Positions 1 through 6,046 of a stretch of DNA of 7,388 bases are shown here, in pieces. Under the pieces are notes generated by a model. That model was not told where the DNA came from and did no database searches. It saw only the letters and a list, made by a program, of their open reading frames with translations. The stretch's first letter is position 1; the number at the start of each line of letters is the position of its first letter. Both the position numbers and the translations under genes were made by a program. Source of the DNA: JBLKSS01 sp047607725 (GTDB lineage Bacteria > Pseudomonadota > Gammaproteobacteria > Enterobacterales > Enterobacteriaceae); assembly GCF_047607725.1 (NCBI RefSeq), contig NZ_JBLKSS010000108.1, positions 1 through 7,388 on the forward strand. Direction: 5' to 3'.

Positions 1-141
1 AAAGTCCAGCGGGAAATTGGGACGACGTCTTGAGGGTTTTGGTGGGGTTTGTTTCATGAATTGCGCCCATTAAAAAAATAATGGACATCATCTTCAATAA
101 CTTGATGGGGAATTAACAGACGGCGCTGGGCGTACGTTTAC
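1..141. mobile_element. Decayed insertion-element remnant related to the 4296-4609 element
   Basis: No transposase can be read here. Bases 20-59 align with the left end of the element at 4296 (shared GACGTCTTGA, then TTGGTGGGG and TTTGTT, then ATGA), and bases 66-95 align with its interior near 4449-4478 (shared CCATTAAAA and TGGACA). The stretch ends at 141 with GTTTAC, which reads inward as GTAAACG and resembles the GTAAGCG terminus of the intact copy. The roughly 85 bases that lie between these blocks in the intact copy are missing, so this is a diverged, internally deleted relative that runs off the left edge of the window. The alignment was done by eye. The alternative is an independent member of the same family with similar ends. 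Confidence 0.45.
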
Positions 142-589
142 CCAGGTCATGAACTTACCTGTTCTTCTTCTGGGAAGCCTTTTCCATGCCGGTGGCTTCC
201 CTGCAACCGCTTTCAGATAAAGCTTCCGCGCGATAAACGATCGTGCTACATAGCGCGGAGATGGTTTCAAATGATATGAATATTACTGCCAATTATTTTT
301 TTAGCGTACCGGGGCGGCGACGCGATGCGTGGGCGTAAACCGTCGCGCCGTCACGGAGCAGGCCATGCACCGATAAGGGGCATGGCGCCGCCGTGCGCCG
401 CATTTTAGTGCGCAACGGTTCTCAAAACGGCAACATTTTTGTGCCGGTTTATTTACATTACGCTATTTTAACGGTAATTCGCTTGACGAATCCGTCCTAA
501 AAGCGGGTCTTTCCTCAGGCCGGCTTATCGCCCCAGGGCACCGGACGCTGAAATGTCAGATACCGTAATCACAGCAAAGGAGCAGGAAG
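142..589. other. Gene-free leader upstream of gltI with several hairpins
   Basis: No convincing gene is present. Visible inverted repeats are GGGAAGCC at 172-179 with GGCTTCCC at 194-201, GCGACG at 317-322 with CGTCGC at 341-346, and GCCATGC at 362-368 with GCATGGC at 380-386. None is followed by a clear T-run, so I do not call a terminator. The gltI promoter should lie here. The best sigma-70-like pair I can see is TTTACA at 452-457 and TAATTC at 475-480 with a 17-base spacer, but the -10 box is poor and the call is weak. The gltI ribosome binding site AAAGGAG is at 576-582. The enterobacterial sRNA GcvB is known to repress gltI from its leader, but I could not identify a clear pairing site by eye. 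Confidence 0.5.
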
Positions 590-1486
590 ATGCACATGCG
601 CAAATTGGCGTTATCGTTAGTGATGATCGGCATTGCCGCCAGCCAGGCTCATGCCGAAGAGTTAACGGGCACGCTGAAAAAAATCAAAGACAACGGCGTC
701 ATCGTGGTAGGCCACCGCGAATCGTCCGTTCCTTTCTCCTATTATGACAATCAGCAGAAAGTGGTGGACTATTCGCAGGACTACTCCAACGCCATCGTTG
801 ATGCCATTAAAAAGAAAATCGCCGCTCCGAATCTGCAGGTGAAGTATTTGCCTATTACCTCCTCCAACCGCATCCCGCTGCTGCAAAACGGCACCTATGA
901 TTTTGAATGCGGCTCCACTACCAATAACCTGGAGCGCCAGAAGCAGGTGGACTTTTCCGATACGCTGTTCATTATCGGTACCCGCCTGGCGGTGAAAAAA
1001 GGCGGCCCCATCAAAGATTTTAGCGATTTGGCCAGCAAGACCGTCGTCCTCACCGCCGGAACCACGTCTGAAGTCCTGCTCAACAAGCTCAACGATGAGA
1101 AGCAGATGAAGATGCGCATCATCAGCACCAAGGATCACGGCGACTCGTTCCGTACCCTGGAAAGCGGCCGCGCGGTGGCCTTTATGATGGATGATGCCCT
1201 GCTGGCCGGCGAACGCGCCAAATCGCGTAAACCCGATCAATGGGATATCGTCGGCACGCCGCAGTCGAAAGAAGCCTACGGCTGCATGCTGCGCAAAGAC
1301 GACGCGCCGTTCAAAACGCTTATGGACGATACTATCGCTCATATCCAGACCTCCGGCGAAGCGGAGAAATGGTACGACAAGTGGTTTAAACAGCCTATTC
1401 CGCCGAAGGATCTGAACATGAACTTTACCATGTCGGACGATATGAAAGCCCTGTTCAAATCACCTAACGATAAAGCCGTAAACTAA
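590..1486 (+). CDS. gltI: Glutamate/aspartate ABC transporter, periplasmic substrate-binding protein GltI
   Basis: This periplasmic binding protein (SBP family 3) captures L-glutamate and L-aspartate and delivers them to the GltJ/GltK permease pair. It has 298 residues, near the roughly 302 of the E. coli protein, and follows it almost throughout: GHRESSVPFSYYDNQQKVV near the mature N-terminus, then NRIPLLQNGT, ECGSTTNN, KDHGDSFRTLESGRAVAFMM and a C-terminus ending in PNDKAVN. Residues 1-22 form a Sec signal peptide (basic MHMRK, hydrophobic core, AHA before EE). Start choice: AAAGGAG lies 7 bases upstream of the ATG at 590; a second ATG at 596 is possible and would remove only two residues. 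It is the first gene of gltIJKL and is separated from gltJ by an SroC-type RNA and terminator. The reading frame is intact with no missing motifs. Confidence 0.96.
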   Translation: MHMRKLALSLVMIGIAASQAHAEELTGTLKKIKDNGVIVVGHRESSVPFSYYDNQQKVVDYSQDYSNAIVDAIKKKIAAPNLQVKYLPITSSNRIPLLQNGTYDFECGSTTNNLERQKQVDFSDTLFIIGTRLAVKKGGPIKDFSDLASKTVVLTAGTTSEVLLNKLNDEKQMKMRIISTKDHGDSFRTLESGRAVAFMMDDALLAGERAKSRKPDQWDIVGTPQSKEAYGCMLRKDDAPFKTLMDDTIAHIQTSGEAEKWYDKWFKQPIPPKDLNMNFTMSDDMKALFKSPNDKAVN

Positions 1487-1628
1487 TAACGATAATAAGG
1501 GCGGGATTGCCCGCCCTATTGATTGCTGACCAAAGGCCCGGACAGACAGACGCGCTAAGGTCGTTCCCCGAAGCGCGGCAATAGGGGCCATTCATCAATC
1601 TTCAGGGTAGCGCTCGCTACCCTTTTTT
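1470..1628 (+). ncRNA. sroC: SroC-like small RNA from the gltI 3' region
   Basis: In E. coli and Salmonella, SroC is a stable Hfq-bound RNA of about 160 nt, cut by RNase E from the gltI 3' region of the gltIJKL transcript and ending at an intrinsic terminator before gltJ. It base-pairs with the sRNA GcvB and triggers its decay, relieving repression of amino-acid uptake genes. Here the gltI-gltJ gap has the matching position and length. It contains a strong stem-loop at 1498-1517 (AGGGCGGG, loop ATTG, CCCGCCCT) and ends in a classic terminator at 1605-1628. The 3' end is well defined; the 5' end is approximate and set from the usual length. The call rests on synteny, size and terminator; the GcvB pairing sites were not verified. 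Confidence 0.7.
1605..1628 (+). terminator. Rho-independent terminator between gltI and gltJ
   Basis: GGGTAGCG at 1605-1612 pairs with CGCTACCC at 1615-1622 and is followed directly by six T residues (1623-1628). It gives the 3' end of the SroC-type RNA. Because gltJ starts only 12 bases later and has no obvious promoter of its own, termination must be partial for gltJKL to be expressed. This would give more GltI than membrane components, as is usual for binding-protein operons. Confidence 0.88.
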
Positions 1629-1640
1629 ACCGGAGTTTTT

Positions 1641-2381
1641 ATGTCAACAAATTGGAACTGTGGAATCTTTTTTGAAGCGGCCCCGTTCGGCAACACCATC
1701 TATTTAGGCTGGCTATGGTCGGGTTTCCAGGTCACCATCGCCGTGTCGTTCTGCGTCTGGATTATTGCCTTTGTGGTCGGTTCCCTGTTCGGTATCCTGC
1801 GCACCCTGCCTAATCGGTTTCTGGCGGGGATAGGCACCTGTTACGTAGAGTTGTTCCGTAATATTCCCCTGATAGTGCAGCTGTTTATCTGGTATCTGGT
1901 GGTGCCGGAGCTGCTGCCGGCGTCCATTGGCACCTGGTTCAAAGCCGAATTGGACCCCACCATTCAGTTCTTTGTCTCCTCAATGCTGTGCCTAGGGCTG
2001 TTCACCGCCCCGCGCCTGTGCGAGCAGGTGCGCTCGGGCATTCAGTCGCTGTCCAAGGGGCAGTTGAACGCCGCGCTGGCGATGGGGCTCACGCTGGGGC
2101 AGGCCTACCGCTATGTCCTGCTACCTAATGCTTATCGGATCATCGTGTCGCCGATGACCTCAGAAATGCTCAACCTGGTAAAAAACTCGTCGGTCGCCTC
2201 CACCATCGGTCTGGTGGAGATGGCGGCGCAGGCCAGCAAATTGCTGGACTATTCCGCCCACGCCTATGAATCTTTTACCGCCATTACCCTGGGCTATCTG
2301 CTCATCAACGCCGTGATTATGCTGGTTATGCATTTTGTCGAACGAAAAGTGCGCCTGCCGGGCAATCTGGGGAGCAAATAA
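1641..2381 (+). CDS. gltJ: Glutamate/aspartate ABC transporter permease GltJ
   Basis: Inner-membrane permease of the HisMQ family, one of two paralogous subunits forming the translocation path for glutamate and aspartate. It has 246 residues, the same as E. coli GltJ, and follows it along its length. Hydrophobic segments lie near residues 22-57, 70-92 and 108-122 and towards the C-terminus at about 211-232. The family RxxPLxxQ element is at residues 73-80 (RNIPLIVQ). The EAA loop that contacts the ATPase is at about 143-164 (AALAMG followed by LPNA). A CGGAG ribosome binding site at 1631-1635 precedes the ATG by 5 bases. The stop codon overlaps the gltK start (TAATG), so the two are probably translationally coupled. 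The frame is intact, but it may have no partner because gltK is damaged. Confidence 0.95.
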   Translation: MSTNWNCGIFFEAAPFGNTIYLGWLWSGFQVTIAVSFCVWIIAFVVGSLFGILRTLPNRFLAGIGTCYVELFRNIPLIVQLFIWYLVVPELLPASIGTWFKAELDPTIQFFVSSMLCLGLFTAPRLCEQVRSGIQSLSKGQLNAALAMGLTLGQAYRYVLLPNAYRIIVSPMTSEMLNLVKNSSVASTIGLVEMAAQASKLLDYSAHAYESFTAITLGYLLINAVIMLVMHFVERKVRLPGNLGSK

Positions 2382-3043
2382 TGTACGAATTCGACTGGAG
2401 TTCCATACAGCCGGGCCTGCCTTATATGCTGCAGGGGATGGCCGTTACGTTAAAAATTACCCTTACCGCGGTGGTGGTTGGCATTATCTGGGGCACCCTT
2501 TTGGCGGTGATGCGTCTTTCGCCGGTAAAACCCATCAGTTAGTTCGCCAAAATCTACGTCAATTTTTTCCGCTCGGTGCTGCTGTGGTTCTATCTGGTCG
2601 TGCCGAGCCTGCTGCAAAAGGGGCTGGGGCTATCGCCGCAGACCGATATTCGGCTTATTTCCGCCATGATTGCGTTTTCGCTCTTTGAGGCGGCCTATTA
2701 TTCGGAAATCATCCGCGCCGGTATTGTCAGTATCGCCCGTGGGCAATCCTCCGCCGCGCTGGCGCTCGGCATGACGCACTGGCAATCCATGCAGCTGATT
2801 ATTCTGCCGCAGGCCTTCCGCGCGATGGTACCGCTGCTGCTGACGCAGGGCATCGTGCTGTTTCAGGATACCTCGTTGGTTTACGTATTAAGCCTGGCCG
2901 ACTTCTTCCGTACCGCCTCCTCTATCGGCGAACGTGACGGTACGCAGGTGGAAATGGTGCTGTTTGCCGGTTTGGTTTATTTTGTCATCAGCCTGAGCGC
3001 CTCCACGCTGATGAACTATTTGAAAAAAAGGACGGTTAGATGA
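2381..3043 (+). pseudogene. gltK: Broken glutamate/aspartate permease gltK (amber stop plus five-codon deletion)
   Basis: Second HisMQ-family permease. The frame opens at ATG 2381, overlapping the gltJ stop, and reads MYEFDWSSIQPGLPYMLQG onward as in E. coli GltK. It meets TAG at 2540-2542, codon 54. E. coli has Trp here (PVAWFAK against PIS-stop-FAK), so a TGG to TAG change is likely. The same frame then continues with clear GltK homology to TGA at 3041-3043, including the EAA loop (SAALALGMTHWQS) and GERDGTQVEM. A second lesion is an in-frame loss of five codons at about 2575: E. coli FRSIPLVMVLLWFYL corresponds to FRSVLLWFYL here, removing the RxxPL element that GltJ keeps. An internal GTG at 2576 could start a 155-residue fragment lacking the first membrane segments. 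The 3' end overlaps gltL (ATGA). Function is probably lost, though readthrough of the amber codon cannot be excluded. Confidence 0.9.
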
Positions 3044-3765
3044 TTTCCTTGAAAAATATTTCCAAGTGGTATGGTCACTTTCAGGTGCTGACCGACTGCT
3101 CCACCGAGGTCAATAAAGGCGAAGTGGTGGTGGTATGCGGCCTCTCCGGCTCCGGTAAATCGACGCTTATCAAAACCGTCAATGGCCTTGAACCGATTCA
3201 AGAGGGGGAGATCCGCGTCAATGGCATCAGCGTCAGCGATAAACGCACCAATCTGGCACAGCTGCGCAGCAAAGTGGGGATGGTGTTCCAACACTTTGAG
3301 ATCTTTCCCCATTTGTCGATTATTGACAATTTGACGCTGGCGCAGGTCAAGGTTCTGAAACGCGAAAAAGGCGCGGCGCGTGCTAAGGGGCTTACCCTGC
3401 TGGAACAGGTTGGCCTGGCGGCGCACACCAATAAATTCCCCGGTCAGCTGTCCGGCGGCCAGCAGCAGCGCGTGGCGATCGCCCGTGCGCTGTGCATGGA
3501 TCCGGTGGCAATGCTGTTCGACGAACCCACCTCCGCGCTGGATCCGGAGATGATAAACGAAGTGTTGGATGTCATGGTGGAGCTGGCTCAGGAAGGGATG
3601 ACCATGATGGTGGTCACCCATGAAATGGGCTTTGCGCGTAAAGTGGCCAACCGGGTGATTTGCATGGATGAGGGACGCATTATCGAAGACTCGCCCAAAG
3701 AGGCGTTCTTTGCCCATCCCCAATCGGACCGCGCCCGCGACTTCCTGGCGAAGATCCTGCATTAA
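3040..3765 (+). CDS. gltL: Glutamate/aspartate ABC transporter ATP-binding protein GltL
   Basis: Cytoplasmic ATPase that powers the GltIJK importer. It has 241 residues, the same as E. coli GltL. All ABC motifs are intact: Walker A GLSGSGKST at 34-42, Q-loop Gln84 in MVFQ, signature LSGGQ at 137-141, Walker B AMLFDE at 157-162 with catalytic Glu162, D-loop SALD at 165-168 and switch His194 (VVTH). The order and spacing fit the polar amino-acid transporter ATPases (HisP/GlnQ group). The ATG at 3040 overlaps the gltK stop in ATGA, so translation normally depends on ribosomes finishing gltK. The amber codon in gltK may therefore reduce GltL synthesis unless reinitiation occurs. The protein itself shows no lesion, which suggests that gltK failed recently. 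Confidence 0.96.
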   Translation: MISLKNISKWYGHFQVLTDCSTEVNKGEVVVVCGLSGSGKSTLIKTVNGLEPIQEGEIRVNGISVSDKRTNLAQLRSKVGMVFQHFEIFPHLSIIDNLTLAQVKVLKREKGAARAKGLTLLEQVGLAAHTNKFPGQLSGGQQQRVAIARALCMDPVAMLFDEPTSALDPEMINEVLDVMVELAQEGMTMMVVTHEMGFARKVANRVICMDEGRIIEDSPKEAFFAHPQSDRARDFLAKILH

Positions 3766-3779
3766 GGGTGCTGCAGGTC

Positions 3780-3805
3780 GGGCAGGGTGTCCATTGCCCC
3801 TGCCC
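3780..3805 (+). terminator. Candidate hairpin at the end of the glt operon
   Basis: GGGCAGGG at 3780-3787 pairs perfectly with CCCTGCCC at 3798-3805 across a 10-base loop, 14 bases after the gltL stop. Its position suits a transcript end, but no T-run follows, so it is either a decayed intrinsic terminator or only a 3'-end stabilising stem. Confidence 0.4.
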
Positions 3806-3893
3806 GGCGCACGGCATCGCCGAAGGGCTCATGTCTCGGGGGGGGTTCCGCCCGCGCCTTACGCGGCAGGTATCGCTTCTTGCCCCACGACGC

Positions 3894-3971
3894 CGTCCCA
3901 ATCCCTCGATAACGTCCCTTTCCGACGATGCCATCCCTTATCCCTTGCAGGCGTCCCCTTTCCCACGCGCC
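3894..3971. repeat. Degenerate pyrimidine-rich tandem repeat, period about 19 bp
   Basis: The motif C(G/A)TCCC followed by a pyrimidine-rich run starts at 3894, 3913, 3932 and 3952, giving spacings of 19, 19 and 20. Examples are CGTCCCAATCCCT, CGTCCCTTTCC, CATCCCTTATCCCT and CGTCCCCTTTCCC. It lies in the eroded gap between gltL and the ybeL remnant (3766-4043), where no gene is supported. Origin and function are unknown. The units are diverged, so this could be chance low complexity. Confidence 0.4.
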
Positions 3972-4043
3972 CTCCTTATTCTTAATGTCCCAGCTTGTCT
4001 CCAGTTGGCGTCCTTTGCCGTCCCCTTGTTGCCGACAAGATCG

Positions 4044-4295
4044 TTAATGGAAAGGCTGGCGATGAAATTCATCGAAACCACAGTCCGGGCAGAACGGCAA
4101 CGTTTCCGGCGTATAAAACGCCAGGGTATGATGAGATCGTTCGCACACCAGATTGCCCAGACCGACCACCTCGCCGCTGTGGTAAACGCCATGATGGCTA
4201 ACGTCCTTGAACACCTCTTTCCATTCCAGCTGCGTCCGGTCGGTAATCTCCGCCAACCGCTGCCACAGGCTCTCTTTAATGACCCGTAAAAAAAG
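4044..4295 (-). pseudogene. ybeL: Truncated ybeL (DUF1451 zinc-ribbon protein), C-terminal half
   Basis: Read leftward from 4295, the open frame contains RVIKESLWQRLAEITD, TQLEWKEVF, HHGVYHSGEVVGLGNLVCE and FDEFHRQPFH, which match the C-terminal half of E. coli YbeL, a small protein of unknown function with a zinc ribbon. Homology reaches the edge of the element at 4296, so about the first 80 residues are missing, and I do not find them on the far side at 4610. One zinc ligand is also lost: the first CxxC (CEKC in E. coli) reads CERS here, while the second (CPDC) is kept. It is convergent with gltL. In E. coli ybeL also lies in the same chromosomal region as gltIJKL, so this is ancestral synteny with the genes between removed. 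Confidence 0.85.
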
Positions 4296-4345
4296 GTAAG
4301 CGCCCCGTGGAGGACGTCTTGAATTATTGGTGGGTTTGTTGTATG
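4296..4345 (+). repeat. Left 50-bp terminal inverted repeat of the 314-bp element
   Basis: Identical in reverse complement to 4560-4609. It begins GTAAGCGCC and ends TTGTTGTATG; sequence beyond base 50 differs between the two ends (AGACAG on the left, GCCCGG on the right), which fixes the repeat length. Confidence 0.92.
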
Positions 4346-4347
4346 AG
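4319..4347 (+). promoter_or_regulatory. Possible inward-facing sigma-70 promoter in the element end
   Basis: TTGAAT at 4319-4324 and TATGAG at 4342-4347 are separated by exactly 17 bases, each matching four of six consensus positions. The mirror end has the same -35 with TATGGC. In a full-length parent element this could drive a transposase. In the short copy it leads nowhere. This is a weak call from sequence alone. Confidence 0.25.
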
Positions 4348-4559
4348 ACAGTAAACCTACGTTACACGCTTATGTTCATTGCATTTTCACATTATATTGA
4401 TTTTAATAACTTTTATTTCCATCCCGGTTTGAGTGATATGAAATTATCCATTAAAATTTAAGTGGACACTATCATCGCCGGATTATCCATGATCTGACAG
4501 CCGTCCCTTATAGGATGCGGGTTCACTAGGCATCGTAGTGGAACATTTTCTTACCGGGC

Positions 4560-4609
4560 CATACAACAAACCCACCAATAATTCAAGACGTCCTCCACGG
4601 GGCGCTTAC
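4560..4609 (-). repeat. Right 50-bp terminal inverted repeat of the 314-bp element
   Basis: Reverse complement of 4296-4345, ending GGGGCGCTTAC. The same end, read in the opposite direction, starts the second copy at 7248. Confidence 0.92.
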
Positions 4610-4676
4610 GATTTAAGCCGGGTGATTGGCCGCCTGCGCGAACGTCACCGCTGAAATCCGCTCTACGCGGCGGGCC

Positions 4677-4878
4677 AGCGGCGGTGGCGCTAGGGCTGAT
4701 GTCCCCGTCATCGCGGCGGGATAGCGCTGAAAATAGGCGTTTTAAGCGGTGGGCTAACGCCGCTGGTATTCACCTTATGCGGCTTGACGCCATTTCCGAA
4801 ACACGCCTTAAGCAGCGGGCTAGCGCCGCTGATACACCCCTACTGCGGCTGACATCCGTGCTGACACTGGGCTTAAGC
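4677..4878. repeat. Tandem repeat, period about 66 bp, with REP-like hairpin cores
   Basis: Units starting TTAAGC at 4742 and 4808 match at 31 of their first 40 positions by hand count. A third start, TTAAGC at 4873, is followed by a shortened core, and a more diverged unit appears to begin near 4677. Spacings are about 66 and 65 bases. Each core reads like GCGGYGGGCTARCGCCGCTG and folds: in the 4808 unit CAGCGG (4813-4818) pairs with CCGCTG (4826-4831). Further degenerate cores lie at about 4667 and 4713. This resembles enterobacterial REP/BIME clusters, but the unit does not match a REP sequence I know. Bases 4610-4676 hold no recognisable gene. Confidence 0.55.
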
Positions 4879-6032
4879 GGCGCTGGTCGCGGCGTTTACG
4901 TCGATCGCCACCGCGCCGCCTTGCGCTTCCTCCTCCGCACGCAGCGCAGCGGAGAGCTCCACCCGCATCTCGGCGGGCAAATGCGGGCAGCCGAGCAGAA
5001 TTTGCCGTGCCAGGCCGCGCAGCTCGGGGGGCAATGTCCCCAGCCGCCGCGCCAGCAGGCTAAGAATCGGCCTTTCGGAAGCTCGGTTGAGCGCCAGCAA
5101 ACGCTGGAAAACGACCATACATCGTCGGCGGGGACGGCGGCAAAATAGGTGGCTATATGCTCTAGAAGATTATCAAACGCCGCCGACTCGAATCCCGGCA
5201 ACCGATTAAGCCAGCGCTGGCAATGCTCCGCCAATCGCTGCTCAGGGAGTGCGTTGAAGGCCAGCACGCTCAATTCCCGCAACATCCCCGCTTGCAGATG
5301 ACTCGGCCAGCGGTCAATCAGGCCCAGCAGCGCATCATATAACTCAGACGCCTGCCTGGCATCGAGTCCGTGAAAAACCTGACCCATCATCGTCTTGACC
5401 GTCGCGTGCTGTTGTTCGGGGGTCAGCCGATACGCCGCGCCGCGATGTTCCTCCCGACCCAGCCAGGTCATCACCTCGCTGAATCACGCCGTGCCGCTGG
5501 CCCTCGCGGCGGTCGATAGCGTGGCGCGCCCTGGCAGAAAGGAAACGCCGGCGCGGTTGCGCTGCTTTGGCGGCAGCGGTGGCGGAACATCGCCCGCGTC
5601 CACGCGTCGCGCAGGCGCCGGCGATGCGAGGGTACCGGCACGGGGAAACATCCAATGCAGGGTAATCACGAATGTCTCCTGAGGGCGGCCCCGCGGCGGC
5701 AACGGCCGAAACGCCGCACTTTCTGTCGGGCCATCGAGTTCAGCGCGCGGCGCCTTGCTCGCCGCACGGCCCTCCTCTGCACGCTGAAGGTGACCGCCTG
5801 CGCTATCGCGCGCAGCGCGTGCGATAGCGCCCGCCGCGCTGCCCTGTTCAACACGCCGGATATGGCCGGTGAGCATGAACGATAAAGCCCGTAGCGTACT
5901 GATATTCGGTTTTTTTTCTCCAGCGGGCGCGGTAATAACGGCGTCCCCGTCGCCACGCTCCGCCGGCGCACTGCCACTTCGTCCGGCGTGATGCCGAGCG
6001 CCGCCGCGGTAAGTTAAAAACGAGCTAAGCAT
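4873..6032 (-). pseudogene. Decayed protein gene of unknown function, rich in leucine-containing helices
   Basis: I do not recognise the family. Read leftward, a plausible start is ATG at 6032 (MLSSFL), 6 bases after AAAGGAA (6045-6039). A frameshift is needed near 6015 to enter LTAAALGITPDEVAVRR, and another at the A8 run (5910-5917) to enter PNISTLRALSFMLTGHIRR. The frame then runs to an in-frame TGA at 5484-5486 and resumes as FSEVMTWLGREEHRG. Another one-base shift near 5115 moves it to VVFQRLLALNR, ending at TAA 4873-4875. The C-terminal part is strongly amphipathic and helical, for example ASELYDALLGLIDRW, LAEHCQRWLNRLPG and LLARRLGTLPPELR. The middle is proline-rich (PPPLPPK). A separate gene could start at GTG 5669, which has AGGAG 6 bases upstream (5680-5676). 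GC content is clearly above that of the glt genes. The lesions were inferred by frame continuity, not alignment. Confidence 0.55.
5800..5830. repeat. Perfect 10-bp inverted repeat inside the unknown pseudogene
   Basis: GCGCTATCGC at 5800-5809 pairs with GCGATAGCGC at 5821-5830 across an 11-base loop that itself contains GCGC-A-GCGC. It lies in a segment of the pseudogene that reads as Ala/Arg-rich in every frame. It may be a small mobile palindrome or a decay product. Confidence 0.5.
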
Positions 6033-6046
6033 GCATGATTCCTTTC

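Larger units (their letters stand above)
4296..4609. mobile_element. 314-bp non-coding insertion element with 50-bp inverted ends (MITE-like, IS66-type termini)
   Basis: The first 50 bases (4296-4345, starting GTAAGCGCCCCGTGGAGG) are exactly the reverse complement of the last 50 (4560-4609). The interior of about 214 bases is AT-rich and carries no transposase or other gene. Termini beginning GTAAGCG are typical of the IS66 family as I know it, but 50-bp perfect inverted repeats are longer than usual there, so the family is tentative. The bases flanking the ends (AAAAAAAG on the left, GATTTAAG on the right) do not form an 8-bp target duplication. This and the lack of ybeL sequence on the right indicate recombination or deletion after insertion. 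The right 139 bases recur almost identically at 7250-7388. Confidence 0.8.

Noticed and set aside
662..1342. 226-codon open frame on the minus strand opposite gltI
   Set aside because: GltI is unmistakable on the plus strand; the antisense product has no recognisable motif.
2576..3043. Stand-alone 155-codon permease gene starting at GTG 2576
   Set aside because: It is in frame with gltK upstream of the amber codon and lacks the first membrane segments, so it is the remainder of gltK; reinitiation is possible but not supported by a clear ribosome binding site.
3016..3762. 248-codon open frame on the minus strand opposite gltL
   Set aside because: It is antisense to a complete GltL with all ABC motifs, its translation is rich in His, Gln and Phe with no family resemblance, and such shadows are common opposite GC-rich genes.
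3768..4289. 173-codon open frame on the plus strand after gltL
   Set aside because: It crosses the periodic repeat and runs antisense to the ybeL remnant; it has no homology I recognise and no good ribosome binding site.
4613..4711. 32-codon minus-strand frame beginning MTGTSALAPPPLARR
   Set aside because: Too short, overlaps the repeat tract, lacks a clear ribosome binding site, and does not match the missing ybeL N-terminus I was looking for.
4677..4878. CRISPR array
   Set aside because: Units are joined head to tail and diverge along their whole length; there are no constant repeats with unique spacers of similar size and no cas gene nearby.
4684..5148. 154-codon open frame on the plus strand
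   Set aside because: It spans the 66-bp repeat tract and then lies antisense to the pseudogene; its repetitive Arg/Ala/Leu content comes from the repeats.
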